From: Bordetella parapertussis
GTDB lineage: Bacteria > Pseudomonadota > Gammaproteobacteria > Burkholderiales > SG8-39
Length of the DNA stretch: 5,725 nt
Direction: 5' to 3'
NCBI GenBank assembly: GCA_945869935.1
Contig: CAMBSA010000146.1
Location: forward strand, 1 to 5,725
Shown: positions 5,406 through 5,725 of the stretch, piece after piece
Layout: each line of letters begins with the position of its first letter
Position numbering within the stretch: position 1 is the stretch's first letter
Translations under genes and position numbers: made by a program
The notes under the pieces: generated by a model
The model's input: only the letters and a program-made list of their open reading frames with translations
Database searches by the model: none
What the model was told of the DNA's origin: nothing

Positions 5406-5725
5406 TCAGTCCGAAAGGGCGAAGCGCATTGCGGCTTCGCATTGGATTCGAGTGGGGTTTAGCAGCGGCAGGCCGGCATTGGCCTCGTGTGCATTGCCGG
5501 GAAAAAGCAGCGGCAGCTCGGTGCAGGCGAGAACCGCTGCATCGAGTTGACTGTAACGGGAGAGCATACCGATGAACCATGCCTTGTCGAGCTGAATAAC
5601 GTTACTGCGTGCAAGCTCGTTCTGGATTGCCTGGATCCGTGTGCGCTCCTGTGCATCCGGAATCTGCACCTCGAGGCCGAAGCTCTCAAGCACGCCGCGA
5701 TAGTAGTGGTGCTCCATCGTATGCA
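5406..5725 (-). CDS. Aspartate/glutamate racemase family protein, C-terminal part (truncated by window edge)
   Basis: The frame is open to the right edge, so about 106 residues of the C-terminal half are visible. An ATG at 5717 looks like a start but is internal: the codons before it read H-T, giving HTMEHHYYRGVLESFGLEV, which matches the middle of YgeA/RacX-like racemases (RHTMEQDFYRG in E. coli YgeA). These cofactor-independent enzymes invert the alpha carbon of amino acids such as aspartate or glutamate with two cysteines acting as acid and base. The second is visible in LACTELPLL, with the Cys codon at 5523-5525; the first lies outside the window. The C-terminal segment reads LPLLNPTRIQCEAAMRFALSD; YgeA-type members have D-T-x-x-I-H where this has N-P-T-R-I-Q. 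Substrate cannot be predicted. It is followed 8 bp later by the membrane protein gene, probably in one transcript. Confidence 0.9.
   Translation of the reverse strand, partial: HTMEHHYYRGVLESFGLEVQIPDAQERTRIQAIQNELARSNVIQLDKAWFIGMLSRYSQLDAAVLACTELPLLFPGNAHEANAGLPLLNPTRIQCEAAMRFALSD

Noticed and set aside
5398..5580. N-terminal extension of the membrane protein to 207 aa
   Set aside because: This part overlaps the conserved racemase coding region in another frame and has no family-like content; the first membrane helix begins just after the ATG at 5397.

Overview
The window looks like a chromosomal housekeeping region from a GC-rich betaproteobacterium. Rhodocyclales (Azoarcus/Thauera-like) is my best guess, inferred from the flavour of the DnaE sequence, high GC and short intergenic gaps; I could not run a taxonomic search. 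It holds six protein-coding genes, two of them cut by the window ends. I see no RNA genes, insertion sequences, prophage genes or CRISPR arrays.

Layout: (1) 1-361, minus strand: 5' part of a secreted DUF4124-type protein, running off the left edge. (2) A 104-bp divergent intergenic region (362-465) with a candidate dnaE promoter whose -35/-10 spacer is filled by a 19-bp near-perfect dyad. (3) 466-4062, plus: dnaE, the replicative DNA polymerase III alpha subunit, complete, with all three catalytic aspartates. (4) 4088-4351, minus: acylphosphatase (acyP), convergent with dnaE across 25 bp. (5) 4427-4837, plus: a small exported DsrE-like protein with a signal peptide, a good ribosome binding site and one cysteine. 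(6) A 119-bp gene-free stretch (4838-4956) with a possible plus-strand terminator; a possible minus-strand terminator lies just inside the end of the DsrE-like gene. (7) 4957-5397, minus: a four-helix membrane protein of unknown function. (8) 5406-right edge, minus: C-terminal part of an aspartate/glutamate racemase family protein, 8 bp upstream of the membrane protein gene and probably co-transcribed with it.

Apart from the racemase/membrane protein pair the genes do not form an obvious pathway; they alternate in strand and look independently transcribed. I find no convincing undescribed multi-gene system. The items most worth checking are the dyad in the dnaE promoter region, the dnaE start codon, the exported DsrE-like protein, and the uncharacterised membrane protein paired with a racemase.
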